From the NCBI GenBank assembly GCA_024364735.1, contig JAGFNQ010000845.1:62001-126000 (forward strand): 64,000 nt of DNA, written 5' to 3'. Of this stretch, positions 1-10,899 are shown in pieces. Below the pieces are notes generated by a model, which did not search any database, was not told where the DNA came from, and saw only the letters and a list, made by a program, of their open reading frames with translations. Positions within the stretch are counted from its first letter, which is position 1. Each line of letters starts with the position of its first letter. Made by a program: the position numbers and the translations under genes. The DNA is from Boesenbergia rotunda. Its lineage: Eukaryota; Streptophyta; Magnoliopsida; Zingiberales; Zingiberaceae.

Positions 1-1701
1 ATTATGAATTGCTATGATCTTCCACGAAGGAACATTTGCAATGTACGTATGCTTTTACTATTCTTATTAGCAAGAAATAACTACTTCATGTAGAAAGAAG
101 GTGATCACAATGATTTGAGTGCACAGTCATTAAGAATGATCTTGTTAGTATATATCCACAAATGCAGCTGCCTTTATGATCTTGTTAGTTAAATTGTTAA
201 TTAATTAATCTATTTCTCTCTTGTTCTTTGATTTCTTTTGAGCACAGGCTAGAGTGATTAATATTAGAAATACCCTGTCGAGAACAAAAAATGTTGATAG
301 TAGGATAAAATATAAATGAGAGTTTGATATTAATGATTTTGATCAGAGAATCCACTTCCTTTCCCTTTCCCTTTCCCTTGTTTTTAAAGTTAGTTTGATA
401 CGTGCTTAAAACCTGTAACGCCTCCAGTGCAATAGCCATCAAGCACACACAGGTGTTCTTTGGCATCATCCACCATTAGACCTGGCCAAACATTTAATTT
501 GGTGCCCTGTCAAATTTGTGTATTATTATTATTATTAACAAAGTGAATGGTTTGATGATGTTTGTTGGCTGTCGTAGTTGTTGTCGTCAACTGGCCTTTT
601 TCTTATGACACACGCATGCTAAATCAGTCTTATGGAATGCTGTAAATGTTATGACCACTTGTGAGGATAAGAAGATGATCTGACCATTAATTAATTAATT
701 AATAGATAAAAAATTAAAAAGATATTTTTTGGCATCTAAATTTAAGATTAATTGATGACATAAATTAAATATTTGGTACTAACTAAAATAAATAAATGAA
801 TAATATATCTATCGCAATTTGATTAATAAAAATGAAATGGAAAGTTATTTTGATGATTGACATTCCAGTAACAGGAAACAAATATTCTTTAACTTTGCTA
901 TTTTGACAAAATTAAAGATTGGTGTTGAATCTATTCAGATTTAATATAATATTCAATAAAAGGTAAAGTATTTATTTTAAATGTTTTTAAAATCAATTTA
1001 CAGTTTATAATATTAAAAAATTTATGGGTGTTTGCATCATAACATAAAATAGGACAGACCAAATATAACTTTTAGTACGTTCTTAATGGATGTCTTTTTG
1101 TCTTATGGGATGGGATGTACTGATCATCAATATCAATATATGTGTTATAAAATTTAGAAATTGATAAAATTAATATATCGGCTCTCTTCTATGTGCTAAC
1201 TATAATATTCAAATTAATATTCCTTAAGTTGGTCCCGAAAGAAATTGACGGGAATCCTGAAAAATTAACAAATCATTTTTTGCCATTTTAATTTCATGGA
1301 TGTCTTTTAGAATATAGAAAATTGGATGCATAAACGATGTTTATCTGAAGGGGGTTGCTCCCGCGCTTGGAATGGCTGTGCTTCATTTGTTTTTTTTTAA
1401 ATTTATGGATATGCCATTTAATGTTGGATTTTAAATTTTAAGGATTGAATTATAATATTAAATATAAAATATTTTCAAGTCGGGAATTATTGTTAGGTAT
1501 GCATGTGTGTAACCTAAGATAGGTATAGTACTGTGTATATATACATATACACACGAAATTGATCTTCTGCCCGACTACGCACTGTGCTCCTGTCCACGCA
1601 AGGCGCCTCCAATTAAATTGGAGGTGCCTCTGTTTGTTAATTTTTTTTAAAGTCTGTTAGTATAATTTTTTTTCTATTTTTGGATATATTTAGGATTTAA
1701 A
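1..1701. other. AT-rich intergenic region, no gene seen
   Basis: No open frame here has convincing codon structure or a recognisable domain. The stretch is AT-rich, with short simple repeats: a CCCTTT-type pyrimidine run near 357-380 and an ATTA run near 686-703. The 90-aa reverse frame at 197-469 runs through the pyrimidine repeat and looks accidental. Nothing else can be supported. Confidence 0.6.
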
Positions 1702-1706
1702 ATTTT

Positions 1707-2687
1707 TGTTGGGGCAATCGGCCCAAGTATGATCTGGAGGATCATGAGTTTTGATGTGTATATCAATATGGTTAGGTTAGGATTTTATTGTGATCTAATA
1801 TGTGTATGTGAGTGTGAAAGTTTGCAGGTGCACATAGACTTGGTTGGATGTCTTCAAGTACGGTGAAGGGTGCATGGAAGCAAGCCGTGAGCTTGTGTGT
1901 GTGCATCCGAGGGACCATGGATGGAGCAGGGATGATGAGCCGAGGGACGCGGACTTCGAGACATACGTGAAGGATGGCATAGAGGCAAGCCAAGGGCTTG
2001 TGTGCGCATCTGAGGGACGGGAGCCGTAGACAAAGAGGGCGTGAAGGCAACAAATCAAGGTTGCTGGATGAAGAGTCAACCAGGTCGTGAGGGTCTGAGT
2101 GTTGAGGGATTGCACTCGGGAACTAAGCCGGGAGGGTTCGAGTGCGGAGAAAAATGTATTCGGGAAGGGTAATCCTAGGCTTAGGGAAGGACCAGTCGAC
2201 TGCCCTTGGGGCAGTCGACTGGTGTGGCCAGAATTCGAAAGGTCACGCTGTGAAATTTGAATTTAAGTAAGGCCAGTCGATTGACCCTGGGACAGTCGAC
2301 TGGTAACGGTAACTTTCAGCCTCGAGCTCTATTTAAGGGAGCTCGTTTAAGGTCTTTGCTTCTTGGCGAAACTTGCTTGGGTAAAGCTTGTTAGTAGCCT
2401 ATCTTGCTCAGGGGTTGCCCAGAAGATGTGGTGAGGTTTCTCCACCCATAAGGAGCGACAAGAGCTAGCCGGAGGTGCTCCGGGGAATCATCCACCGAAG
2501 GATTGGGATCATTCACCTTACGGACAGCCGTGGAGTAGGAGTTTTATCTCCGAACCACGTAAATCGGTGTGTTCTACTCAATTTTAGTTTTAGTTTTTGT
2601 TTATTCTGTTTGCGCACTAACTTTGTAGAAAGAAGTATCGAAGAAAAACTATTCACCCCCTCTAGCTTGACGGTCACGGTCCTAACA
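1707..2687 (+). repeat. 5' LTR of element 1
   Basis: This 981-bp direct repeat matches 8807-9764. It begins TGTTGGGGCAATCG and ends with the U5-like string ATTCACCCCCTCTAGC before CCTAACA. It holds short internal repeats around 1880-2030 (GCAAGCC plus GGCTTGTG units). A hairpin at 2191-2223 has 15-bp arms, each arm containing CAGTCGACTG, separated by TTG. A second palindrome pair lies at 2272-2304. Confidence 0.92.
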
Positions 2688-2689
2688 AG

Positions 2690-2701
2690 TGGTATCAGAG
2701 C
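2690..2701 (+). other. Primer binding site, tRNA-iMet type
   Basis: The string TGGTATCAGAGC starts two bases after the LTR end. It is the usual plant retrotransposon primer site, complementary to the 3' end of initiator methionine tRNA, and primes minus-strand DNA synthesis. Confidence 0.9.
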
Positions 2702-2754
2702 GAAGGTTCGCTCATCTACGGACTAACCGCCGAGAGAGCAACAAGCTAGAGGAA

Positions 2755-3915
2755 ATGACGATTAAAGACAAGTTGGGTGATGATATCAATATTCCACCTC
2801 CCTATGATCGCGAAGATTTCGACTATTGGAGGATGCGAATGAAGATTTAGTTTGACATGGATTGGAAGTGCATAATGGTATTAGAAGAGCCCTTTGAAAT
2901 TCCAAGAGATAAGCATGGGAAAAAGCTCCGACCTAAATATTGGAATAAAGAGCAACAAAGTCAATCAAAGGCAAATGAAAAGGTAATTTCAATATTGCTT
3001 AATATTTTGCCTAATGATGTAATTAGTGGTGTAGGTGAGTATAAGAATGCACATGAACTATGGAACAAGATTGGAGCAATTCATGAAAATCCTACACAAG
3101 CCCAAATAATGGAAGAGCCAAAGGAAATAAGTTCAATGGTCCAAGAAGAGAAAGAAGAAAGTGAGAGGTCATCCACTTCATCAAAGGAAGAAGAAGATGT
3201 CTCCACTTCAAGAATTAAGGGGGAGGAGAGACCCTCTTCAATGTCGGAGCAAGAAGAAGCTCCTACCTCCACCAAAGCAAGAACAAAAGATCACATCATT
3301 TGCTTTGGATGCAATAAGAAGGGGCACTACAAGGACAAGTGTCCATTGGGTAAAAATGAGGTAAACCCTAAACCCAAGTCTATTCATTTAAAGTCTAATA
3401 TGGGTTGTAGGGAAAAAGAAGAGAAAAAGCACATTAGGTGCTATACTTGTGGGGAGCTAGGGCATTAGCACACCAAATGTCTGAGAAATGGAGAGCTTAA
3501 GAAAATGGAGCATTTGAGAAGATTGAAGAAGGATGAGAGGAAGAGAAGCTCACATCAAGGGGGAGCTCCAAGGGTAAGGGAGGTAATCCCTAACTTTAAG
3601 AATGTTTCAAACTCCCTTATGCATACTATGAATGATAAAAATTGCTTGCCTATGTGTAATTTTGATTTCAAGTATCATAATAGAAATAGAGTTACTATTG
3701 CATGCCAAAATTCTAAGAAACTCATGTATCATGATCAATCTAGAAATGTTAGACCTAAGGACCAAGACATTAACCCTAAGAAAAGGAGACACATGCCTAG
3801 AAAAATGGGTAGACCTAGGAATACCCAAAGTGGTGACAATAAGGTTGAGAAGTTAGAAAGGGAAAATCAAGCTTTGAGGGCAAAACTTGATAAATTGAAA
3901 AAAGAATCTAGATAG
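2755..3915 (+). pseudogene. Copia-type gag, interrupted by two stops
   Basis: One reading frame runs from ATG 2755 to a TAG at 3915, with in-frame TAG codons at 2848 and 3466. The N-terminal part has the FDYWRMRMK and ELWNKI pattern of copia gag (UBN2-like). It is followed by an acidic Ser/Glu-rich linker, a zinc knuckle CFGCNKKGHYKDKC and a second, damaged knuckle CYTCGELGH. A basic tail ends in a short Lys/Leu coiled-coil-like stretch. It would package element RNA. Both internal stops can be explained by C-to-T change of CAG. No pol follows. Confidence 0.8.
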
Positions 3916-3943
3916 ACTCATTAGGGGGTCCAAGGGATTAGGT

Positions 3944-4306
3944 ATGGTACCGGATGGTCACCACCTTAGAAATGATAGACCGGGTCTAGGATATCAATCT
4001 AGGAAGTCAAGTGCTAAGGAAAAGTCATATGTAAGGATGTCATATGATTATAGCAAGGGAAAGACCAAAAATGGCAAGGAAAAGCCATTTAAAGGAGAAA
4101 AGAAGAACTTGACCAAGAAAAAGATATACAAGGTTAAGAGAGTGAGAGTTGAAGGTCAAGAAGCACCGAAGGTACACCGGTGTGGGCTTGCCTTTGTAGA
4201 AGAGTCATCTAGGGAGGTGACTAAGGAAAGCTCAGGGGAAAGCTCTAGAAGTCAAAATGGGATTCATGGTCAATGGATCTCAGGAGAATTCCTCCAAGGA
4301 GATTAG
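3944..4306 (+). pseudogene. Basic gag C-terminal fragment
   Basis: This open stretch of about 120 codons lies in a different frame from the preceding gag. It is rich in Lys, Gly and Ser (SYDYSKGKTKNGKEKPFKG) and probably is the frame-shifted C-terminal end of the same gag. It stops before the noncoding stretch where pol would be expected. No domain is recognised, so the assignment rests on position and composition. Confidence 0.4.
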
Positions 4307-4736
4307 ATGGACTATGAAATGTGCCAAAGGGTTTGGAAGGCTAGTGTGAGTCTTAATACTAGGGAATTGACACATTAAAAGGAGGTTTGTGGAGGAAAAG
4401 ATGAAAATAGAATCATATTATGTGAAAATTGATTCTTAATGTGCAGATGTCAGATAAATCAATGCTGGGAATGTATTGGGGTTAAGTATGGGAAGATACA
4501 TCAAAGAGAGGTCAAAACTAGAATTTTAGGCCAAAGATGAATTGAGTCATTTAGGTAATTTTAAATTTAGTGTCAATCTTGGGATTGATAATAGATTTGT
4601 TCCGAACAGTATTTTTTCCAAGTAGACATAGGTTCCACAAATCTATCCACGAAATTTCAGATTTTTTGGAGATTTATGAAATTAATTATGTATTTCTGAA
4701 ATTAGGTCTGGAAAGTTGAAATCAGGGTACCAATTG

Positions 4737-4862
4737 ACTGGTTCAGAACCAGTCAACTGGCCTAGTGTAAATCAGAAACTGGGAATTTGAAATAACTAGG
4801 GCAGTCGACTGAACTTTCTGTTCACTTTCTCAGTCGACTGCCCCTGGGACAGTCGACTGGTA
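4737..4862. repeat. Internal palindrome cluster A, element 1
   Basis: This internal, non-LTR stretch holds repeated copies of the family palindrome: CCAATTGACTGG, CCAGTCAACTGG, then three copies of CAGTCGACTG, two of them spaced as a pair around CCCCTGGGA. The same motif lies in the LTRs and at 8433-8523. The cluster sits just upstream of the 3' extra ORF. Confidence 0.75.
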
Positions 4863-5685
4863 TGCGAGGGTTTTAAAAGAAACAGGTCGCGCGGGGGTGG
4901 CCGAACCTAGGGTTTTCAGTGCCACCCCTACGAGTTTTCTTCTTTCCCGATCTCCCCTTGTGCTCTAAGGCCTTCCCAAGTCCTGAAATCACCTTCCTAG
5001 CCTCCCTCTACCTCGGATCTAAGCCTAGGGCTAGAAAAGCTTCCCTCTTTGAGACGATTCTTACCAAAATTCATCGTGCAACGCCTCGAAAAACGGTAAT
5101 CACTTGTGTAGTTCATTTTTCACATTTAATTCATGATTTGGAACTAACTTGTCCCATTTTGCATGTTTTTCTTTGTTTTCCTTTGTCATGGGGTAAGTTT
5201 TGGTATATATATGCATGAGTATTTTTGCATTTTAGAGTTGCACAAAAGAGAAGAATGGGAGAGGGGTCATCCCGATAGGGTCATGTCGATCCTGAGGCAC
5301 CTCGGTTCCGTTCCAAGGAATGCCGACAAAGATTTGCTGATAATGAGTTTGTATTAATGAATTATAGAAATCTAAATATGTCATACATCCAAGAGAACAC
5401 CCCTCAGATTGCTGAAATGATCACATAGTTTGGTCTAGAGCAGCTAGTATATTGTCAGCATCCTGTTAACCTGGACTTGTGCAAGGAATTTTACGCCAAT
5501 CTTACATGCGTGGGTCCCGATGATGGGACCTATGAGTCCATGGTGGCAGGTGTCACCATTCCCTTTTCAGCTACAATCTCAGGTTCATTTTTAGGGTGTA
5601 GGGCTTCCAACAATGCATTTACATATTTTCCAAAAGTCACCAAGCCTTTCACCTTCCCCAATAAGAAGTTTCGATGATTGACAGT

Positions 5686-7020
5686 TGTTTAAGTTTAAGC
5701 TAATACATTGGATCTAACATTGAGGTTTAGTGTGCAGTAATGCAAGAAGTCCAAGGAATGGTCGGGGACCAGATTCTTGGCATGAAGACCCGGAGTTGAG
5801 GAAGCTTCAGGTAAGAAGTCCAAGGGATGGTCGGGGACGGAACTCTTGGCATGAAGACCCGGAGTTGAGGAGACTCCAGGCATGAAGTCCAGGAAATAAG
5901 AGGTTTCGCTGGCACAAGGTAATTGGATCGATTGAGAATAACGCAAAATATTTAGGATTGAGAATCCTAAATTTGAGCGTATCAATCGATCAGGCAATCG
6001 ATTAGAAGGAGATCAATCGATTAGTGAATCGATTCAGGGTGATTCTGTGCGAAAACAGAATGCTCCCTAATCGATCAATCAATCGATTAGGAGCTCTTTA
6101 ATCGATTGGTGAATCGATTCAGGGTGATTCTGTGCGCAAACAGAATGCTCTTTAATCGATTGGTGAATCGATTAGAAGCTATTCTGTGCGCAAATAGAAC
6201 GCTCCATAATCGATCAGTCAATCAATTCAAAAGCCCTGTAATTGATTGGTGAATCGATATAGGAGCGATTCTGTGCACAAATAGAACGCTCCGTAATCGA
6301 TCAACCAATCGATTCAAAAGCTCCCTAATCGATTAGTCAATCAATTAGGAAACCTCTTAATCGATTCATTAATTGATTGAGATACATCCTTCATTTAAAC
6401 AGAAGGGTCTTGAATCGATTACTCAATCGATTCAAGATACTAATCGATCTGCCAATCGATTCAAGTTCAAAATGGCGTAATCCTAGCCGTTCATCCGACA
6501 TCCGTACTGTTCAACGGCTACTTGGTAATCGATTGGGGTTTTCACTAATCGATTCGTGACGTCACAGAGAAGCAGAGAAGACCGTTATAAGTGGGCGACA
6601 AGGCACAAACACGACTACTGTTCCATTACAACTCAGCTAGGGTTTTGGTGCTCTAAGTTCTCTGCTCAAGCTCAAGTTTTTAACACCATCTTCAAGCAAC
6701 CAAAGGAAGGAGAAGCAAGCCTAGTGTGTAATACTTCTTTCTCTTCTTCTTCTTTGTGTTGTTCTTTTGTGAAAACTTTCAAGGGTGTTGTAAAAGGGTT
6801 TCTCCACCTTCAGTGTTGTTCCGAGAAGGAGGTTTCATAGTGAAATCTATGATCGCTGGTGTGGACCCTTGGATTAGTCACCTCAAGGAGGTGGAGACCA
6901 AGTAAATCAAAGTGTTAGCATTGGATTTAGAGGTGTTTGGCTTTTAGTTTCTGCTGTGAAGGAGAAAAATTAACTGAAGCGAGCTATTCACCCCTCCCCC
7001 TCTAGCTCTGCCGATCCTCA
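5686..7020 (+). mobile_element. Solo LTR with AATCGATT palindromes, TSD ACAGT
   Basis: A 1335-bp TG...CA unit begins TGTTTAAGTTTAAGC and ends CTCTGCCGATCCTCA. It is flanked by ACAGT at 5681-5685 and 7021-7025. It contains no ORF. It has two long hairpin-type repeats at about 5745-5885 (CCAAGG...CTTGG plus AAGACCCGGAGTTGAGGA). About twenty AATCGATT-like palindromes follow at 5930-6560, often paired about 4 nt apart. It ends with the ATTCACCCCTCCCCCTCTAGC motif. With one target copy retained, the host ORF frame is unchanged across the insertion. It most likely arose by LTR-LTR recombination of a full element. Confidence 0.9.
5930..6560. repeat. AATCGATT palindrome cluster in solo LTR
   Basis: This block is densely filled with AATCGATT and near variants such as AATCGATC and CAATCAATT. 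Many occur as pairs in TAATCGATTGGTGAATCGAT-like units that could fold back. Longer repeats containing GATTCTGTGCGCAAACAGAA are interspersed. Confidence 0.85.
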
Positions 7021-8432
7021 ACAGTCAAGGGGAGGTCTGTAACCATAGACCAAGTCAATCTCCATTATTTTTCAAGACATCAATGTTCGATACAGCATAT
7101 CTTTGAAGCTAAGCGCATGAGTCCGTTTAGCAACGTATTGTATAAAATTGTCTTAGATTGCATATTACCTATTGTCACCAAGGGGAGGTCGAAGATTCGA
7201 CTTCCTCACTTGGTAATGATGTATGCCCTAGAAAGGAGATTAGATATCGACATCACCTTGCATGTCTTTACATTCGTTGTCCACTTTTCTCATAGTGTCA
7301 ATGCTAAGATCTATATGCCTTTCGATCATGTTTTGACTGAATTTTTTGAGTCTAGGGGCATTTGCACTACTAGGGGTGAGGTGCATCGCCTGTCCAAGGA
7401 CTACGACTAGATCGGCTCACGACAGCTGTCCTTGGCAGGGATTGAGTGCCGACAGGGGGAGATGGCCTAGAGACAGCGTTCTGACTCCTCTAGTTCTGAT
7501 GAGGAGACTGTGCCTGCTGCGGGGGTCACACAGGAGGAGTTCTCTCTACTACGGGCAGACGTTCATGGACTCCGGGAGGACTTTCACGGTTTTCAGCAGT
7601 GGCAGGTGGACATTCAGCAGGCTCAAATTGATATTCAGGGAGCAGTTCAGGGCCTCACAGGGTAGTTTCAGGGGTTCCAGCAGAGACAGGACGAGATGTA
7701 TGCAATGATGTAGAGATGGAACCTCATGTATCGGACACCTCCTCCTCCTCCTCCAGGCGACGACATGTAGTTTAGTTTGATTTGATGGTTCTAGTGTTGA
7801 GAAGGTGTGGCTTGGATTTTATATTTATCTCTCAAACACTTGATTTGACATTGTAATGCTTAAAACTTTGGGGTTGTGGCCCTTGTGACTCTCATTATGC
7901 TTTAGTTTGACTTTTGTATAAAACTTTGAATGTATGCTTTCATATTGCTTTATGAAGTTTTCTTTCATGGCTTGGTATTGCTTATATAAATTTTTAAGTC
8001 AGGTCTTTGATATTGCTTATATTGTTTGCAATTCATGATTTGCTATTGAATGGTATGATATTGCTATTATAGGCACAAGGGAAGTTTCATATATATATGT
8101 ATATGTCTAAGGTTAAGGAATAAAAGAAGGAAGGTTTTATCATCTTGAGAATATATAAAGGAAGATTTGAAAACAATTCTATGTTTGAAATGGTATAGGA
8201 TATGTTTGACAAACACATAGAATCAAATGTAGGCTTAAGAGTTGATACATTCAAATGGATTGGAGTTTGTACCAAAAGACGAGCATATTTAGTATTTTTC
8301 ATGAAACTATATTTTTCTGGGGTAGATTATATCCTAACAAATATGCTTGTAAAATTTTATATTTTTTCTAATTTTGTGGAATTTTATAGGGATTTCTGAA
8401 ATTCAGTTGGAAATTTCAGAAATGGATTGTAT

Positions 8433-8523
8433 CAGTCGACTACCCTTGGGGCAGTTGACTGATATTTCAGTAGGGTTGTGAATTTCACAGACCAGTCGAC
8501 TGATGTAGGGGCAGTCGACTGGT
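8433..8523. repeat. Internal palindrome cluster B, element 1
   Basis: Two palindrome pairs lie here. ATCAGTCGACT and AGTTGACTGAT flank ACCCTTGGGGC, and ACCAGTCGACTG and CAGTCGACTGGT flank ATGTAGGGG. The cluster is internal, downstream of the extra ORF and upstream of the 3' LTR, so the ORF is bracketed by palindrome clusters. Confidence 0.75.
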
Positions 8524-8792
8524 ATGGGTGTTGGTTGATTTCAGAGGGGTTTTTCAGAAATAGGATGAGCTCTTTTTGACATTAGGGTTAAGATTGCTTG
8601 GGACAATTTTTTTGATGGTGTCAAAGGGGCAGAACTTGTGGTGTTAAGTTAGGTTTGACTTAACTTGGTGTTGTGGAAAATTGAAAATTATGTGGAGGGC
8701 ATAGGTTAAGGGGAAGGTTGCCTCTTGTTTTATTATGTCTATAATTTTCAATTGTTATTGTTTTACCTAATTTAAACACATTGTCACACATC

Positions 8793-8806
8793 AAAAAGGG
8801 GGAGAT
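8793..8806 (+). other. Polypurine tract, element 1
   Basis: AAAAAGGGGGAGAT immediately precedes the 3' LTR and is the expected plus-strand primer. The identical string precedes the 3' LTR of the copia element at 51143-51156. Confidence 0.88.
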
Positions 8807-9764
8807 TGTTGGGGCAATCGACCCAAGTATGATCTGGAAGATCATGAGTTTTGATGTGTGTGCCAATATGGTTAAGTTAGGATTTTATTGTGATCTAATA
8901 TGTGTATGTGAGTGTGCAGGTTTGCAGGTGCACATAGACTTGGTTGGATGTCTTCAGGTATGGTGAAGGGTGACATAGAGGCAAGCTGTGGGCTTGTGTG
9001 CGCATCTGAGGGACCATGGATGGAGTAGGGACGATGAGCCGAGCGGCGCGGACTTCTAGGCATGCATGAAGGATGACATGGAGGCAAGCCGAGGACTTGT
9101 GTGCACATATGAGGGACGGGAGTCGTAGACAAAGAGGGCGTGAAGGCAACAGATCGAGGCTGCTGGATGAAGAGTCAACCAGGCCGTAAGGGTCCGAGTG
9201 TTGAGGATAGTACTCGGGAACTAAGCCGGGAGGGTTCGAGTGCGGAGAGAAATGTACTCGGGAAGGGTAATCCTAGGCTTAGGGAAAGACCAGTCGACTG
9301 GTGTGGCCAGAATTTGAAAGGTCACGCTGTGAAATTCGAATTTGAGTAAGGCCAGTCGATTGACCCTGGGCAGTCGACTGGTAACGGTCACTTTCAGCCT
9401 CGAGCTCTATTTAAGGGAGCTCGTTTAAGGCCTTTGCTTCTTGGCGAAACTTGCTTGGGTAAAGCTTGTTAGTAGCCTATCTTGCTCAGGGGTTGCCCAG
9501 AAGATGTGGTGAGGTTTCTTCACCCACAAGGAGCGACAAGAGCTAGCCGGAGGTGCTCTGGGGAATCATCCACCGAAGGATCGGGATCGTTCCACCTTAC
9601 GGACAGTCGTGGAGTAAGAGTTATCTCTAAACTACGTAAATCGGTGTGTTCTACTCAGTTTTAGTTTTAGTTTTTGTTTATTCCGCTTGCGCACTAACTT
9701 TGTAGAAAGAAGAATCGAAGAAAAGCTATTCCCCCCCTCTAGCTTGACGGTCACGGTCCTAATA
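8807..9764 (+). repeat. 3' LTR of element 1
   Basis: This 958-bp repeat matches the 5' LTR with scattered substitutions and small indels. The main indel is loss of about 20 bp that turns the 5' LTR palindrome pair (2191-2223) into a single ACCAGTCGACTGGT near 9289-9302. It is followed by the TSD ATTTT. Confidence 0.92.
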
Positions 9765-10042
9765 ATTTTATGATTTAAGAGTTGGGTTATAGTAAGTTTA
9801 AGCTAATAAGATTTTTTCTTTAGTGTTTAGTCATCCCTCTTGGGTGATAGTGTTTAAAATAATCAATTTTAGAGGCTTATGGGATATATTACAAGTATTT
9901 AACGTTTAAGATTTTAGGATTTATGGGTTAGATTATAGTGAGTTTTAGCTAATAAGATTTTTTTCTTAGGATTCAATCATTCTTCTTAGATTATAATATT
10001 CAGAATAATCAATTTTAAATATTCATGGACATATTATATCTA
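9765..10042. other. AT-rich spacer
   Basis: An AT-rich stretch with two diverged copies of a TTTAAGATTT...GAGTTNTAGCTAATAAGATTTTTTC phrase (about 9780-9830 and 9905-9970). A third diverged copy is at about 11530-11620. No gene is seen. Confidence 0.45.
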
Positions 10043-10432
10043 GGGAAATGATTTGAAGAGTGAATTTGGGAGAGTGAAAATTATAGTGAATGACGTGCAA
10101 TTAATGTGTACATGTTTGATCGTCGATCGGACACCACCGGCGGCCTCTGATTGCCGTCCCGAATCAAACTATATCTTAGGAGGACGGTGAACTTGTCAGG
10201 ATCGTCGGCAACGGTGAACCCATCGAAATCGACGGTCAATGATGCGAGATCGCAATTGTGTCGATCCCCGACGGGTTCACCGTGCCCCCCAGGGTATAGT
10301 TTGGTTCGGGGCGGCGGCCGAAGGCCGTCGATAGTGTCCGATCGACGATCGGATGTCGGACGTGCCGTCGATTGACGGTCAAAATTTTCACTGAGACATT
10401 CACTTTCACTGTGCGTATCATTACTCTTATAT
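10043..10432. mobile_element. Inverted-repeat MITE-like element
   Basis: The two halves (about 10043-10235 and 10240-10432) are imperfect reverse complements. Matching strings include GATCGTCGATCGGACA at left and its complement at right, the CCACCGGCGGCC / GGCGGCGGCC block, and outer AGTGAAAAT strings. There is no coding capacity. The GC-rich core contrasts sharply with the AT-rich flanks. Exact ends and a target duplication could not be fixed by eye. Confidence 0.6.
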
Positions 10433-10595
10433 TTATTTAAGATTTATCAGAGAAAAATATTATTTTTATAAAAAAATAATTTTTTTTTAAAAACTGGCTT
10501 GAGGCGCCTTCCATCATATGCAAGGTGACGGGATGGAAGGTACCTCAAGTCCTATCACGCACCAGCGCGTAGGTGGAGTCGCACAAAAAAATTGT

Positions 10596-10598
<3 letters not shown>

Positions 10599-10643
<45 letters not shown>
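10599..10643. repeat. (AT)n microsatellite
   Basis: About 22 uninterrupted AT dinucleotides. The short frame running through it is an artefact. Confidence 0.95.
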
Positions 10644-10648
<5 letters not shown>

Positions 10649-10899
10649 AATATGTTGCATACTTATGCTGCCCATTCATGAGAATCTTAAATTTTTTTGC
10701 ATTTTGTATTTTTTATTTAATGTTATAATCCAATCTAGTTCTAAATCCTAAAAACAAAATTTAGTTGACATAATCAAGAGATTAGAAAATAAACAATAAA
10801 AAAAAATAAAAAAACAAAATTATATTAGAGACTTATGGGATATACAATATAAAGTGTGCAACATAACAAATCTTCTGTTATATATATATATATATATAT

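Larger units (their letters stand above)
5081..7770 (+). pseudogene. 3' extra ORF, putative plant transposon protein type, split by solo LTR
   Basis: Two halves (about 5237-5680 and 7026-7770) align with the 3' ORF of the 14-kb copia element at 48831-50484. Shared features include VNLDLCKEFYANL vs INYDLVSEFYNNL, CILPI, and KIYMPFDHVLTEF vs TVYMPFGHVITDW. The middle resembles the Pfam 'putative plant transposon protein' domain. The C-terminus is Gln-rich and coiled-coil-like, ending in a Pro run and GDDM. A possible first exon near 5081-5095 has ACG where the copia copy has ATG, and a GT...AG stretch follows, but its phase does not fit cleanly. Several in-frame stops (for example at 5675, 7408 and near 7468) make it inactive. 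Its function is unknown; it is not a known pol domain. Confidence 0.65.
1707..9764 (+). mobile_element. Complete pol-less LTR retrotransposon (element 1)
   Basis: The element is bounded by two LTRs (1707-2687 and 8807-9764), each starting TGTTGGGG and ending CCTAACA or its variant CCTAATA. It is flanked by a 5-bp target duplication ATTTT at 1702-1706 and 9765-9769. A tRNA-iMet-type primer site follows the 5' LTR and a purine tract precedes the 3' LTR. Inside are a decayed copia-type gag and a 3' ORF of the putative plant transposon protein type. Protease, integrase, RT and RNase H are all absent, so it is non-autonomous, similar to elements described as TR-GAG/LARD. A solo LTR (5686-7020) is nested in the 3' ORF. 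Family-specific CAGTCGACTG palindromes occur in both LTRs and at two internal places. Confidence 0.93.
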
